Positions 27,476 to 36,098 of a stretch of DNA of 64,000 nt are shown here, in pieces. This DNA comes from Rhodococcus pseudokoreensis. Lineage in GTDB: Bacteria; Actinomycetota; Actinomycetes; Mycobacteriales; Mycobacteriaceae. A model generated the notes under the pieces. The model saw nothing but the letters and a program-made list of their open reading frames with translations, was not told the DNA's origin and did no database searches. Every line of letters starts with the position of its first letter. The stretch's first letter is position 1. The stretch covers positions 124,001 to 188,000 of the forward strand of contig NZ_CP070614.1 of NCBI RefSeq assembly GCF_017068395.1, given 5' to 3'. The position numbers and the translations under genes were made by a program.

Positions 27476-27835
27476 GTGAGTGCGGCTACCGATCGTCAAT
27501 GGGCGGTTCGTGACGCTGTTCTGCGTTGGCTTCTTGCAAAGACAACGGAGGGCTATCTCAGCCCGATTGTGGACGCGGATGCCATCGGAGAAGAAGTCGG
27601 TTGGGCGGCCTCGGCGCTCACCCCCGACGAAGTGTCCGACGCCGCGAACCATCTCTACAAAGAAGGGTATGCGACCGGCATGCCGGTAAGGGGTATCGGG
27701 ATTCCCCGCCCGAGGCTGACTCTTGTCGGACGTCGTGCGGCCAAGACAGGCACACCCCTACGATCCGAGGTCGACGCTCGTGAGGCAAAGTCGCGCAAGC
27801 GGCTGATCTCTTCCGGTGGCGAGGTTGTGAGTTAG
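27476..27835 (+). CDS. Conserved hypothetical protein of the duplicated module, copy A
   Basis: 119 residues from a GTG with GGAGG 8 nt upstream. The N-terminal 70 residues (WAVRDAVLRWLLAKTTEGYL, DADAIGEEVGWAASALTPDE) look like a small helical, possibly winged-helix domain, followed by GIGIPRPRLTLVGRRAAKTG. The paralogue at 57838-58215 is nearly identical over the first 60 residues and diverges at the C-terminus. Function unknown. Confidence 0.65.
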   Translation: MSAATDRQWAVRDAVLRWLLAKTTEGYLSPIVDADAIGEEVGWAASALTPDEVSDAANHLYKEGYATGMPVRGIGIPRPRLTLVGRRAAKTGTPLRSEVDAREAKSRKRLISSGGEVVS

Positions 27836-28377
27836 GCACGGCTCCGCCTGACATTCGACGACAATGTGCGAGTACGGGTTTGGGGTTCACCTCCTGCGGA
27901 GATTCAGCCTACTCGCTTCTGTTGGCGAAGCGCGAGCTGATGATCATGCCGAAGCGGCAAGGACGAGAACCTCCTTCACACGGCCGTCGTCTGAGTCTGA
28001 GTGGTGTCGACGACACAATGGACAACCCGGTGCGGAATCACTGGCGGTGATCGACCGATGATGCGTCGGCGTGGTCCCGGTGAGCCTGGCTATGGTCGGC
28101 CGGGTTTCGGCCGGTACAGATTGGCTGCGCCGTACCGACTCGCCCGCGCCCCAACCTGGACTTGCTGCTTCCCAGTACACATCTGATCGTGCCGTGATGT
28201 CCGCGGAACGCTCACGCGGTCTCCTCTCACTGCCCGGGCCGTGCTGATCGACAGGCCCGATCCGGGGTCTCCACGATTCGACGATGCCAGATGCGGTGAA
28301 AGAGGAAGCGTCCGGGCAAGCAGGGCGATCCTTGCGGCAGAAATTGATTGCCGTAGCGAACCCGACTTGATGTGGGG
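27836..28377. other. Intergenic stretch, nothing recognised
   Basis: About 540 bp with open frames on both strands but no ribosome binding site or recognisable domain. Confidence 0.5.
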
Positions 28378-28740
28378 TCAAGTGGGGGCGAACGCTCGCA
28401 TGGAGATGCCGAGGTAGATCACCATGAAGGTCAGTAGTGCCCATCCTGCGCCATGCCAGATCGGCCAGGTGCCACCCCGTCGCCATACCTGGTAGGCGCG
28501 GACGAAGGCCCCGAGTCCGCCGAGAAGGAGGATGGCGGTGGGTCCGAAGACCAGAACGTATCGGTCGGGACTGGCGCACACCAGAAATTGCGCGTCCGCG
28601 CATTCGTCTCGGTTCGCCGCTGCCCAGGCGACGGTGATCGCCATGAGCAGCAAGGCGACACCGACGACCGCGCCTGCATACAGGCCCGCTCGGCGAAACG
28701 TGGCCTTGTCGGACCATCTCTTCTCGACGTCGTTGGTCAC
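28378..28740 (-). CDS. Small membrane protein, function unknown
   Basis: 120 residues with three predicted helices (about 18-42, 62-80 and 92-115); WPIWHGAGWALLTFMVIYLG forms the last. Two cysteines (DECADAQFLVC) lie in the first extracytoplasmic loop and could form a disulfide. It follows the zinc-ribbon gene on the same strand after 16 bp, so the two are probably one operon. Family not recognised. Confidence 0.65.
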   Translation of the reverse strand: MTNDVEKRWSDKATFRRAGLYAGAVVGVALLLMAITVAWAAANRDECADAQFLVCASPDRYVLVFGPTAILLLGGLGAFVRAYQVWRRGGTWPIWHGAGWALLTFMVIYLGISMRAFAPT

Positions 28741-28756
28741 GGATCTGCGTCCGCGC

Positions 28757-28996
28757 TCATCCGTCGACGCGGTCCGTTGGCCCTTGATGGCCCGATGCGC
28801 GGGCGCAGTGGGCGCAGCAGTACATCTGCTCGTCTACTTCGACACCGTGGCCGAGGATACGGCATCCGCAGTGACCGCACTGGGGTGCCATGTTCTGGGC
28901 TGCGCATTCGAAGCTGTCGAATATCGCCGACCGATCACCGCGGGTGACGGTGAAGGTCTTGTCGTACTCGTTGCCGCAGGTCTCGCAGGTGCCCAT
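28757..28996 (-). CDS. Small multi-Cys zinc-ribbon/metallothionein-like protein
   Basis: 79 residues with ten cysteines in paired motifs: MGTCETCGNEYD, SFECAAQN, PQCGHCGCRILGHG and MYCCAHCARASGH. The spacing suggests two zinc sites. Such proteins are common in actinobacteria and generally uncharacterised; metal storage or sensing is a guess. First gene of a likely two-gene operon with the membrane protein downstream. Confidence 0.75.
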   Translation of the reverse strand: MGTCETCGNEYDKTFTVTRGDRSAIFDSFECAAQNMAPQCGHCGCRILGHGVEVDEQMYCCAHCARASGHQGPTDRVDG

Positions 28997-29679
28997 TTGA
29001 CATCAGCCCCTCGTCGCAGTGGTGAGTCTTCGCTGGTTGTCGTCAGTTCGGGCTGCGGATCCGTGCTGTGGCGGCAGCCCGAGCATTAACCTCCGATCGA
29101 ACCTTCCTGCAGGAATACCCGGGCCGCCGTGCGGTAAACGGGGTCCGTCGGAACCTACCGCGTCCCCACTTTCAGCCGGTGGTGTGTCAGCAGGGGAGCC
29201 GTGAGAATTGTTGTCACCGCCCGGATGGCGGTCTTTGCGGCTGATGGTGGTGTCGACGGACGGCCGGGACGGCATCGTGGCGGTCTGCCCTGCTGATTCC
29301 GGCTGTGCACGCTGGGCTGTCAGCTGCTCGGATCCGGTTCCACCACAATGACCCCGCAACTCGGCGCCGATCTCCAACCCTCCAGTGGGCGCGGGCCGAT
29401 ACGTGTATCGCACTCCGCCGATCGGCTGAATATCGCGACGAAACACAGCTGGTGGGCCCACTACGGCCCGTCTGATCGGGGTCGACTCGGACTGGCCTGG
29501 CACCAGGTCTCTGTCCGGGCGGTGACCAGGGCCGGATTAGTTCGTGCATCTTCGGTGTTGAACTAATCAGTAGAGCCGTCACCGCCCCGACGGAGAACGC
29601 ACCGATGAACTCCTCACGAGGGAGCGAGCCCGACCGATCCGACCTGGATCAGGACACATCGGAGCGGGAAGGAGTGGTC
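28997..29679. other. Intergenic stretch upstream of the hydrolase
   Basis: No gene recognised in about 680 bp. Near 29540-29580 GTTGAACTAATCAGTAG is an AT-richer promoter-like patch before the hydrolase. An in-frame ATG at 29605 with its own GGAG is an alternative hydrolase start. Confidence 0.45.
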
Positions 29680-31017
29680 ATGACCAGGCGGTCAATCGTA
29701 AGCCGTGATCCCGAAATCTGTCTGTCCACGTATCTGCCACATGATGTCTCCCGAAGCGTGCTCGGCCACCGACGGGCCACGATGGTCTTCGACATCACCG
29801 GTCACGGTCGGTGGACGGTGCGGATCGACGAAGGCGCCGTCACCCACTCCCGCGGTGCCGTCTCTCATCCGACCTGCACCGTGCGGACGGACGCGAGCAC
29901 CCTGTGTGATCTGCTGACCGGCCGGATCAGTGTCGTCGATGGCTTCTTGTCCGGCGATCTCGACGTTCGCGGCAGTATGACGACGATACTGACGGTCGGC
30001 GGCACCCTCGCACCCAATGCCGAGTTGTCCACCCGCGCCCACGGCCGAGAGACCAGCGCGTACGGGGTGCCCACCGGTTACCTCGAAGCCGGCGACCCGG
30101 AGAAGCCGCCGGTGATTCTGCTGCACGGCCTCGGCGCCAACAATTCTTCGATGCTGCCCGTGCTAGCTGCACTCGCACCCGATCACCGGGTGATTTGTCC
30201 TGATCTGCCCGGTTTCGGATCCTCCGCGGCCCCGGCATGGCGGTACACCCCACACCAGCTGTATCGATGGCTCAATGCCTTTCTGGACGCAGTCGATGCT
30301 CGCGGTGCCGCGGTGATCGGGCACTCTCTCGGTGGCCGCGTCGCCCTCGAACTCGCCCTGCGCGACCCGGACGCCATCACCGGGTTGGTGCTGCTGTGTC
30401 CGGCGATGGCGTTCCGTCGTCGCCGACTGACCACGCTTGCCCGACTGCTTCCCGCCGACTTGGCTCGCCTTCCCCTCGCTGTGCCGTCGTGGCTGCTGCA
30501 CACTGCTGCCCGTAGCGGACTTCGAGCACTGTTCGCGGACCCGGACAAGGTGCCTCGGCACTGGTACGAGGCCGCAGCCGACGAATGGGAACTATCCCTG
30601 CGACACGCCACGCGGCGCCGTGCGCTGTGGTCCGCACTGCTGGGCCTCTACCTCGACGAACCCTTCGGTGAGACCGGACTCTGGGATCGAATTGCGGCGT
30701 TGGAGCCGCCCGCATTGTTCCTCTGGGGCGACGCAGACCCCCTCGTCCCCGCGAGGTTCGCTCGCCACCTCAGCGCTGTCCTCCCGGGAGCCAAATCAGT
30801 CATCCTCCCGAACTGTGGACACGTGCCGCAGTTCGAGTTGCCCGAGAAGACCCTCCACCTGATCTGTGAGCATCTCACCGCCACCGGAGATCAGCGTGAG
30901 GTCCGACTGCGACAACGGACACGGACACGGGCACGGGCACGGACACGGACACGGACCAGCGCTACATCCCGACATCGATGCCGATCAGCCGGCTCGAACA
31001 CCGGCCGCACGGCCTGA
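29680..31017 (+). CDS. SCP2-like domain fused to an alpha/beta hydrolase
   Basis: 445 residues from the ATG with GGAAGGAG 5 nt upstream. The N-terminal ~110 residues resemble a sterol-carrier-protein-2 fold (VFDITGHGRWTVRIDEGAV, CDLLTGRISVVDGFLSGDL). The rest is an alpha/beta hydrolase: HGLGANNSS oxyanion region, GHSLGGRVALELA with the nucleophilic Ser, WGDADPLVP with Asp, NCGHVPQFE with His. Lipid binding plus ester hydrolysis is plausible; the substrate is unknown. A hexameric GACACGG-type repeat encodes the Arg/Thr-rich tail (RTRTRARARTRTRT), probably a later extension. Confidence 0.82.
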   Translation: MTRRSIVSRDPEICLSTYLPHDVSRSVLGHRRATMVFDITGHGRWTVRIDEGAVTHSRGAVSHPTCTVRTDASTLCDLLTGRISVVDGFLSGDLDVRGSMTTILTVGGTLAPNAELSTRAHGRETSAYGVPTGYLEAGDPEKPPVILLHGLGANNSSMLPVLAALAPDHRVICPDLPGFGSSAAPAWRYTPHQLYRWLNAFLDAVDARGAAVIGHSLGGRVALELALRDPDAITGLVLLCPAMAFRRRRLTTLARLLPADLARLPLAVPSWLLHTAARSGLRALFADPDKVPRHWYEAAADEWELSLRHATRRRALWSALLGLYLDEPFGETGLWDRIAALEPPALFLWGDADPLVPARFARHLSAVLPGAKSVILPNCGHVPQFELPEKTLHLICEHLTATGDQREVRLRQRTRTRARARTRTRTSATSRHRCRSAGSNTGRTA

Positions 31018-31384
31018 ACCGGGCGGGACGGAACTCGCGACGCGCGCGGCCCCCCGCACCGACGGTGTGAGTGACGCGTTGCCAAGGGTGTTGTTCGAGT
31101 ACTGCACATTTCGATGCCCCGGGTGTGCGATCTCCGATAGCCGAACGCCGCGCCGGAGTGGGAACGCACGTGTCTCCATGCCGTTCCGCTCGCTGCATTG
31201 GGAGATTCCTTGACTGCGTCGAGGCTGGCGAGTTACGCGGGCAACGGGCGCCCCTGGGAGTTCGTTCGCCATGTCTGTGGGCGGTGTGTGGGCGCCCGCC
31301 AGTGCGGGTACCCACCCGACGGGCGGGCGACCGGGAAATGCGATGCAGTGCACCTGTCCTCATCAGGCGACTAGTGAAGGACAC
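31018..31384. other. Intergenic stretch, nothing recognised
   Basis: About 370 bp between the hydrolase and the decayed GAF-ANTAR gene with no supported gene. Confidence 0.45.
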
Positions 31385-31866
31385 GTAATTCGAGCAGGCC
31401 CCTGTGTGGACGCCGACGTCGCCGCATTCGTGACCCGTAGCGACGACTTCGAGTTGGAGACCCGGTGGCCGCTGTTCACCAAAGCAGCACTCGCCGCGGG
31501 GGTGCGCAGCATGCTCTTGTTCCGGCTCTACACCCGTGCCGACCATTCTGGGGACCTTGAACCTGTCCGCCTTCGCACCGAACACCTTCGACAGCGAATC
31601 CGAATCCATCGGGGAGGTGCTCGCTGCCCCGCGGCCATCGCGATCACCGCCGGCCGCACGAAGCTCAATTCCGGTCCGCGCTCGCAAGCCGGGACATCAT
31701 CGGTCAGGCCAAGGGCAGGCTGATGGAACGCTTCGACATCCCCGCTGATCGTGCATTCGAGATGCTCGCCGGACTGTCCCCGGACACCAACACCCCATGG
31801 GCGGCGGTCGCCACCCGCATCGTCGAAGCCGGACCCGATCGACGAGCGAGCCACACGAGCGCAAGC
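31385..31866 (+). pseudogene. GAF-ANTAR regulator, frameshifted
   Basis: Three frames must be joined. Frame 1: DDFELETRWPLFTKAALAAG and VRSMLLFRLYTRAD (GAF core); frame 2: LGTLNLSAFAPNTFDSESES (end of GAF); frame 3: SRDIIGQAKGRLMERFDIPA and DRAFEMLAGLSPDTN, a clear ANTAR RNA-binding domain. GAF-ANTAR proteins are antiterminators that bind paired hairpins. The N-terminus is missing. Confidence 0.72.
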
Positions 31867-32099
31867 ACACACCGCGGGCAAGGACAGCATCAGTCGGCGT
31901 TGGTGGTCGCCCGCGGCCGCTGGCACCATCGAGTCATGCGCAGACTGCGATGGCCCGCGGCGCCGGCGACCGGGGGCGTGCGAGTGCACGGCCCCGCGGT
32001 GCTCGCTGCCCAGCACAATCTCACCATTCACCTGGTCGAGATTTTGCCTTCCCCGACGGTGTGGAGGTGCGACTGACGGTGACCGCCACCGGAGTCTGC

Positions 32100-32400
32100 G
32101 CCGTGCTCGCCCGGCGAGCAGACCTACGCCGAGCATGCCGACCCCGAGGGCGAGGTGCAGCCAAGTGTCGGCGGTGTTGACGGGGACGAAGGTCGCGGCG
32201 CTGTCCTGGTCGATGACCAGACCGTAGATCCACGGGATCAGATGACACCGCCGCCGAGAAGGAACAGCTTCGTGGTCCTCGCCCACTCGGCCATACTCCG
32301 GCGATCCCGAAGAGCAGGTGCACGAGGTTGTGCAGGATGGACACTTCGAACAGTCCCAGCAGTTTCGCACCGCAATGGTGCCCGGCCGGCGCAGAGATCG
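32100..32400 (-). pseudogene. DUF4383 membrane protein, frameshifted
   Basis: GAKLLGLFEVSILHNLVHLL with FGIAGVW, then in another frame IPWIYGLVIDQDSAATFVPV and NTADTWLHLALGVGMLGVGL. These are the conserved helices and NTADxWLH motif of DUF4383 four-helix membrane proteins. The N-terminal helix is not recovered. Confidence 0.65.
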
Positions 32401-32418
32401 GCGGCGGATTCGCCGCCG

Positions 32419-32586
32419 ATGACGTTAAAGGCCCGGTTGCTGGTGCGGATTGCGATCGCTTATCAGGCTCACTTCGAACTCGGCGAGGGCATCGATCGGG
32501 CCAGGGCTGCCGGTGCGCAGTGGTCGGAGATCGGGGGGGTGGGGTCGATACTGGTCATCGACGGTCGGCCGGGGTCTGGTACGTGA
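32419..32586 (+). CDS. Short ORF, possible helix-turn-helix fragment
   Basis: 55 codons. LVRIAIAYQAHFELGEGIDR and ARAAGAQWSEIGGV look like the first part of a small helix-turn-helix protein (RAAGxxWxxIGxxLG), but the frame then degrades. No ribosome binding site. Either a fragment or chance. Confidence 0.25.
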   Translation: MTLKARLLVRIAIAYQAHFELGEGIDRARAAGAQWSEIGGVGSILVIDGRPGSGT

Positions 32587-32643
32587 TGGATATCGAGCAT
32601 GAGCCCTGTGGCGAAAGGTCGCGGACATCCAACCCTCATCTCG

Positions 32644-33354
32644 CTAATCGCACGACGGGTGGAGGTTACTCTCATCAGGGGTGGGGGTCAGGTACGCCAG
32701 GCAAAGCGACGGCTCGACGAACGGCTCGAGCCGATCGGCCGCGAGCGGTGCCCGCACCTCGGTCAGCACGCCGCGGATCAAGCCCAGGTGCAGCGAACAC
32801 ACCACGTCCCGGTGCCGCTCGGCTACCTCCCGGAACGGGCAGTGCCGCAACGGGATCACTGGTCGAGTGAGGTCGTCGACCACGCCCGGGGCGAAGCCGG
32901 ACTCGGCCAGCACCGTCGACAACCGGCGGACCCCATCGGCGGCGTCCACCCGCTGCGACGGGGCCGGCCGCTCCGCCAGGTAGCGACCCCACGCCTCCCC
33001 GGCCGTCTCGGCAGCCCGGCCGGGCTCCGGCAGAGTGTCGGCGATCAGGCCGGTCAGCATCTCCGCCAGCAACCGATAACTGCGCCGGCCGGTGGACGCA
33101 TCCGAGGTGGTAGCGGCATAGACCATCCGGGGCCGACCCGGACGGCGGCGGTCCTCGGCGCGACGCTCGGCCAGGCCCGCCTCGACCAATCCGTCCAGAT
33201 GGAACCGGGCCGTATTCGGATGCAGGTCGACCCGTTCGGCGATGTCGTGTACGCCCATCGGTTCCGCCGCGGCGCACAGCAGGTCCAGCACCCGGTTCCG
33301 GGTCTCGCCGAGCGCGGTCGGCAGCGTGGGGTCGGTCAACGTCCGCTCGCTCAT
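32644..33354 (-). CDS. Winged-helix regulator with C-terminal Cys cluster, second copy
   Basis: 236 residues from the ATG at 33354. N-terminal winged helix (MGVHDIAERVDLHPNTARFH, then GRPRMVY as wing) and a C-terminal domain with HCPFREVAERHRDVVCSLHL and a final Cys in PSLCLAYL. This is the same C-PF-x3-A / VC-x2-(N/H)L / C arrangement as the regulator at 2272-2985 and resembles Fe-S-sensing SufR-type repressors. It is divergent from the FHA gene and upstream of the nar region, so a redox role in nitrate respiration is possible. Confidence 0.75.
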   Translation of the reverse strand: MSERTLTDPTLPTALGETRNRVLDLLCAAAEPMGVHDIAERVDLHPNTARFHLDGLVEAGLAERRAEDRRRPGRPRMVYAATTSDASTGRRSYRLLAEMLTGLIADTLPEPGRAAETAGEAWGRYLAERPAPSQRVDAADGVRRLSTVLAESGFAPGVVDDLTRPVIPLRHCPFREVAERHRDVVCSLHLGLIRGVLTEVRAPLAADRLEPFVEPSLCLAYLTPTPDESNLHPSCD

Positions 33355-33579
33355 ACTGCCTATTTTAGCCGAGTCTATTGTGAAAACCATCCATATCGAC
33401 GAAGGAACCAACGAGGGGAAGATCGTCCGATAACACCAGGTCAACAACGTCTAGTGATTTTAGTCACACGCATTTTTCCTTCCGACGGTCAGCGAGTTTG
33501 CACTATCATAATAGTAAATATCAGTTGTTGTTTGAGGTAGTGCAAGCTTGCTCTCCTCGCGCAGAGAGAGGGCCTCGTC

Positions 33580-34149
33580 GTGTGCGCACCATTCGACATC
33601 ACCGACACCATCACCGGCTCCGGTGTTCGGGCCGGCTCGGGCATTCGAGATGACGCTCACCGTCTGCTCCGCGAGTATCGAGCGAAAGCGGCACTGGTGA
33701 CCGAGTTGGCACTCGATGGCCCACTGTCGGCGAAGTCGTACGCCGGGGTGAATCTCCCCACCACTTGCCGTCGACGGCAGCCGGTCGCCAGCGACCCGCC
33801 GTGGGGCCGTGGCGTGGTCGAGGCACTGCCGTCTGGTTCGGCACTGCTCGTGGTCATCCGGGGACCCAACCGCGGTGAGTGGTTCCTGCTCGATCAGACG
33901 GTCACCACGATCGGTCGCCACATCGACAGCGACATCTACCTCGACGACACGACCGTCGGCCGTTGCCACGCCCAGATCCGGTGCGACAACGACACAATTC
34001 GGGTGACCGATGTCGGCAGCCTCAATGGCACCTACCGCAACGGGGTGCCGGTCGACACTGCACTGCTCGCCACCGGTGACGAGATCAAGATCGGAAAATT
34101 CCGGCTCGCGTTCCTCATCACACCGCCTACAGCGGCAACAGATCAATGA
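33580..34149 (+). CDS. FHA-domain protein (GarA/OdhI-like)
   Basis: 189 residues. The C-terminal ~100 residues are a forkhead-associated domain very like GarA/OdhI, the phospho-switch proteins controlling 2-oxoglutarate dehydrogenase and glutamate metabolism: RGPNRGEWFLLDQ, GRHIDSDIYLDD, DVGSLNGTYRNGVP, GDEIKIGKFRLAFL. The usual VSRRHA phosphothreonine-contact segment reads VGRCHA, so the conserved Ser and second Arg are lost. The N-terminal 80 residues differ from GarA and show no obvious phosphorylated TT motif. GTG start with GAGAGAGGG upstream. Confidence 0.8.
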   Translation: MCAPFDITDTITGSGVRAGSGIRDDAHRLLREYRAKAALVTELALDGPLSAKSYAGVNLPTTCRRRQPVASDPPWGRGVVEALPSGSALLVVIRGPNRGEWFLLDQTVTTIGRHIDSDIYLDDTTVGRCHAQIRCDNDTIRVTDVGSLNGTYRNGVPVDTALLATGDEIKIGKFRLAFLITPPTAATDQ

Positions 34150-34162
34150 TCCCGACGGAGTG

Positions 34163-35163
34163 AGAGCGCATCTGAAAACTCGGGTGATTGGCGTGTGACT
34201 GGTGAGGAATGGGTGAACTCCTGGTAGGTCAGTAGGTGCTTACGCCACGACCCGACCAGGAGTTCACTTGTCATCATCGCTCATTGCACTGTGTCCGTCA
34301 TGCCCTATCCCGGATCCGGGGATCGGGCATCGGTGCGCGGTCTACTCGTCATCCTCGGTGACCGACGCTCAATGGGCGATTCTCGAACCACTACTACCTC
34401 CACCCGGCAACACCACCGGCAGCGGTGGTCGACCCGAAAAACACTGCCGCCGTCTCGTACTCGATGCAATCTTCTATGTCGTTCGAGGTGGGATCGCCTG
34501 GCGGCAGTTGCCGGCGGAGTTCCCGCCCGCGACCACGGTGTACGCGATCTTCGCCCGCTGGGTCCGCGCGGGAGTATGGCAGCGGATTCACGACGCGTTA
34601 CGTGCTCGGGCGCGGGTCCAGGGCGGTCGACACCCGCTGCCGTCCGCGGCGATCGTCGACTCCCAGTCGGTGCAGGGCGCCGACACGGTGGCCCGGTCGA
34701 GCCGAGGATACGACGCGGGCAAGAAAATCAACGGCCGCAAACGTCATATCGCGGTCGACGCCAACGGGCTACTACTGGCGGTCGTGGTAACCATGGCCGG
34801 GATTCAGGACCGCGGTGCCATCCGGCTGCTGGCTGCGTTGCGTGCCCGATTCTCGACGATCAGCCTGGTGTGGGCGGACGGCGGCTATGCCGGACGGCTG
34901 ATAGACTGGTCGAAACGGGTTGTGTCCCTGACGGTTCAGGTCGTCAAGCGCACCGACGATGTCAAAGGGTTCAAGGTTCTTCCCCGGTGTTGGGTAGTCG
35001 AGCGAACCTTCGCCTGGATCTGTAAACACCGGCGCTGTGTCCGTGACTACGAGACGCGGCCCGACCATCACGAAGCGATGGTCTACATCGCCATGATCGC
35101 CACCATGTCACGCCGACTCGCCCGCACGGCGTGACCTATCCCGGAGTTCTCAGACGCGCTCTT
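34163..35163 (+). mobile_element. IS5-family insertion sequence, apparently intact
   Basis: About 1 kb bounded by imperfect inverted repeats: AGAGCGCATCTGAAAACTCGG from 34163 and its inverted counterpart (as AGAGCGCGTCTGAGAACTCCGG) ending near 35163. It holds one transposase gene. A small target duplication could not be fixed. A fragment of a related element lies at 61610-61850. Confidence 0.8.
34268..35134 (+). CDS. IS5-family DDE transposase
   Basis: About 288 residues. YSSSVTDAQWAILEPLLPPP and GGIAWRQLPAEFPP form the conserved N-terminal domain; the DDE core has AAIVDSQSVQGADTVARSS (Asp), VWADGGYAGRLI (Asp) and WVVERTFAWICKHRRCVRDY (Glu). No frameshift. The native start may be the TTG at 34268 or a codon just before VYSSSV. 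Confidence 0.9.
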   Translation: MSSSLIALCPSCPIPDPGIGHRCAVYSSSSVTDAQWAILEPLLPPPGNTTGSGGRPEKHCRRLVLDAIFYVVRGGIAWRQLPAEFPPATTVYAIFARWVRAGVWQRIHDALRARARVQGGRHPLPSAAIVDSQSVQGADTVARSSRGYDAGKKINGRKRHIAVDANGLLLAVVVTMAGIQDRGAIRLLAALRARFSTISLVWADGGYAGRLIDWSKRVVSLTVQVVKRTDDVKGFKVLPRCWVVERTFAWICKHRRCVRDYETRPDHHEAMVYIAMIATMSRRLARTA

Positions 35164-35348
35164 ACACTTACACCGAGCGGCGACTCGACGGCCACCTGCT
35201 GGACCGTTCCGCCGACCGTGACACGACCACGCTGACTGTCGTGCGCCGGAGGGGTCGCGCAGAGCCGAAAGAGCGACGATGATTTTCGAGAGGAGATCGT
35301 CGTGCGCCGGAACGATCGGACACGATGCCACGACAGGAGGCGACGGCA

Positions 35349-35813
35349 ATGGGAAGCAATGAGCCACATGTCAGAGAACTCGCTGTCAACGAATGTTGGG
35401 CGTTGCTTCGTACCGAGAGTGTCGGCCGTCTCGCGGTGTGGGTAGACGACCACCCGGACATCTTTCCACTCAACTATGCAGTTGATCATGGAACCATTGT
35501 GTTTCGATCCGGCAGTGGCACCAAGGTCTCCGCTGCACTCTCGGATGCGCCGGTTGCGCTCGAAGTAGACGGCTACGAGACTTCATTGCGCGAAGCGTGG
35601 AGTGTGGTTATCAAGGGACGTGCCGAGGGGATCCAGGAAATCGACGAGTTGATGGACACGGTTGACCTGCCGCTCTTTCCGTGGCAGGGCGGGGCGAAGA
35701 ACCTGTTCATCCGACTCGTTCCCACCCTGGTGACCGGCCGACGGTTTCCGGTTGCCGATCCGACCATGTGGCAGACTCCCTTCTCAAACGTGCGACGTTC
35801 GCCTTCGGAGTAG
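35349..35813 (+). CDS. PNPOx-like flavin-binding protein
   Basis: 154 residues from an ATG with a perfect AGGAGG 8 nt upstream. It has the split-barrel fold of pyridoxamine-5'-phosphate-oxidase-like proteins: ECWALLRTESVGRLAVWVDD, PLNYAVDHGTIVFRSGSGTK, REAWSVVIKGRAEGI. Members bind FMN, F420 or haem, and mycobacterial relatives are often hypoxia-induced. A paralogue lies at 49954-50385 by a DosR-type box. It immediately precedes narK. Confidence 0.8.
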   Translation: MGSNEPHVRELAVNECWALLRTESVGRLAVWVDDHPDIFPLNYAVDHGTIVFRSGSGTKVSAALSDAPVALEVDGYETSLREAWSVVIKGRAEGIQEIDELMDTVDLPLFPWQGGAKNLFIRLVPTLVTGRRFPVADPTMWQTPFSNVRRSPSE

Positions 35814-36098
35814 CTGGGAACCTCAACCTATTCGCAGACCCCACCGCGAAGGGGTCAACACCTCCACAAAGTGGTCGGTGGTCGACGCCCGGTGAGATGA
35901 GGTGATAAGGCATCGAAGGCCACCGCGGCGCGTGGTGCACAAGGGCGCCGGTGAAGGGGCCTGGCCCGCCTCCGGTGGTGGCTGGCGGCGTGGTTTGCGG
36001 TTCGGTCGCATCCGAGCCTCCGGGACGAGTCCCTGACCCGTCCCGTCGAGCCTGCCGAAACGCTGCGAAGACCCGGGATGTGGGGTTTCATGATGTAG

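Noticed and set aside
36015..36050. GGGACGAGTCCC palindrome upstream of narK as a DosR box
   Set aside because: The half-sites are two bases closer than in the DosR consensus (2 instead of 4 nt between GGGAC and GTCCC), so I did not call it as a site.
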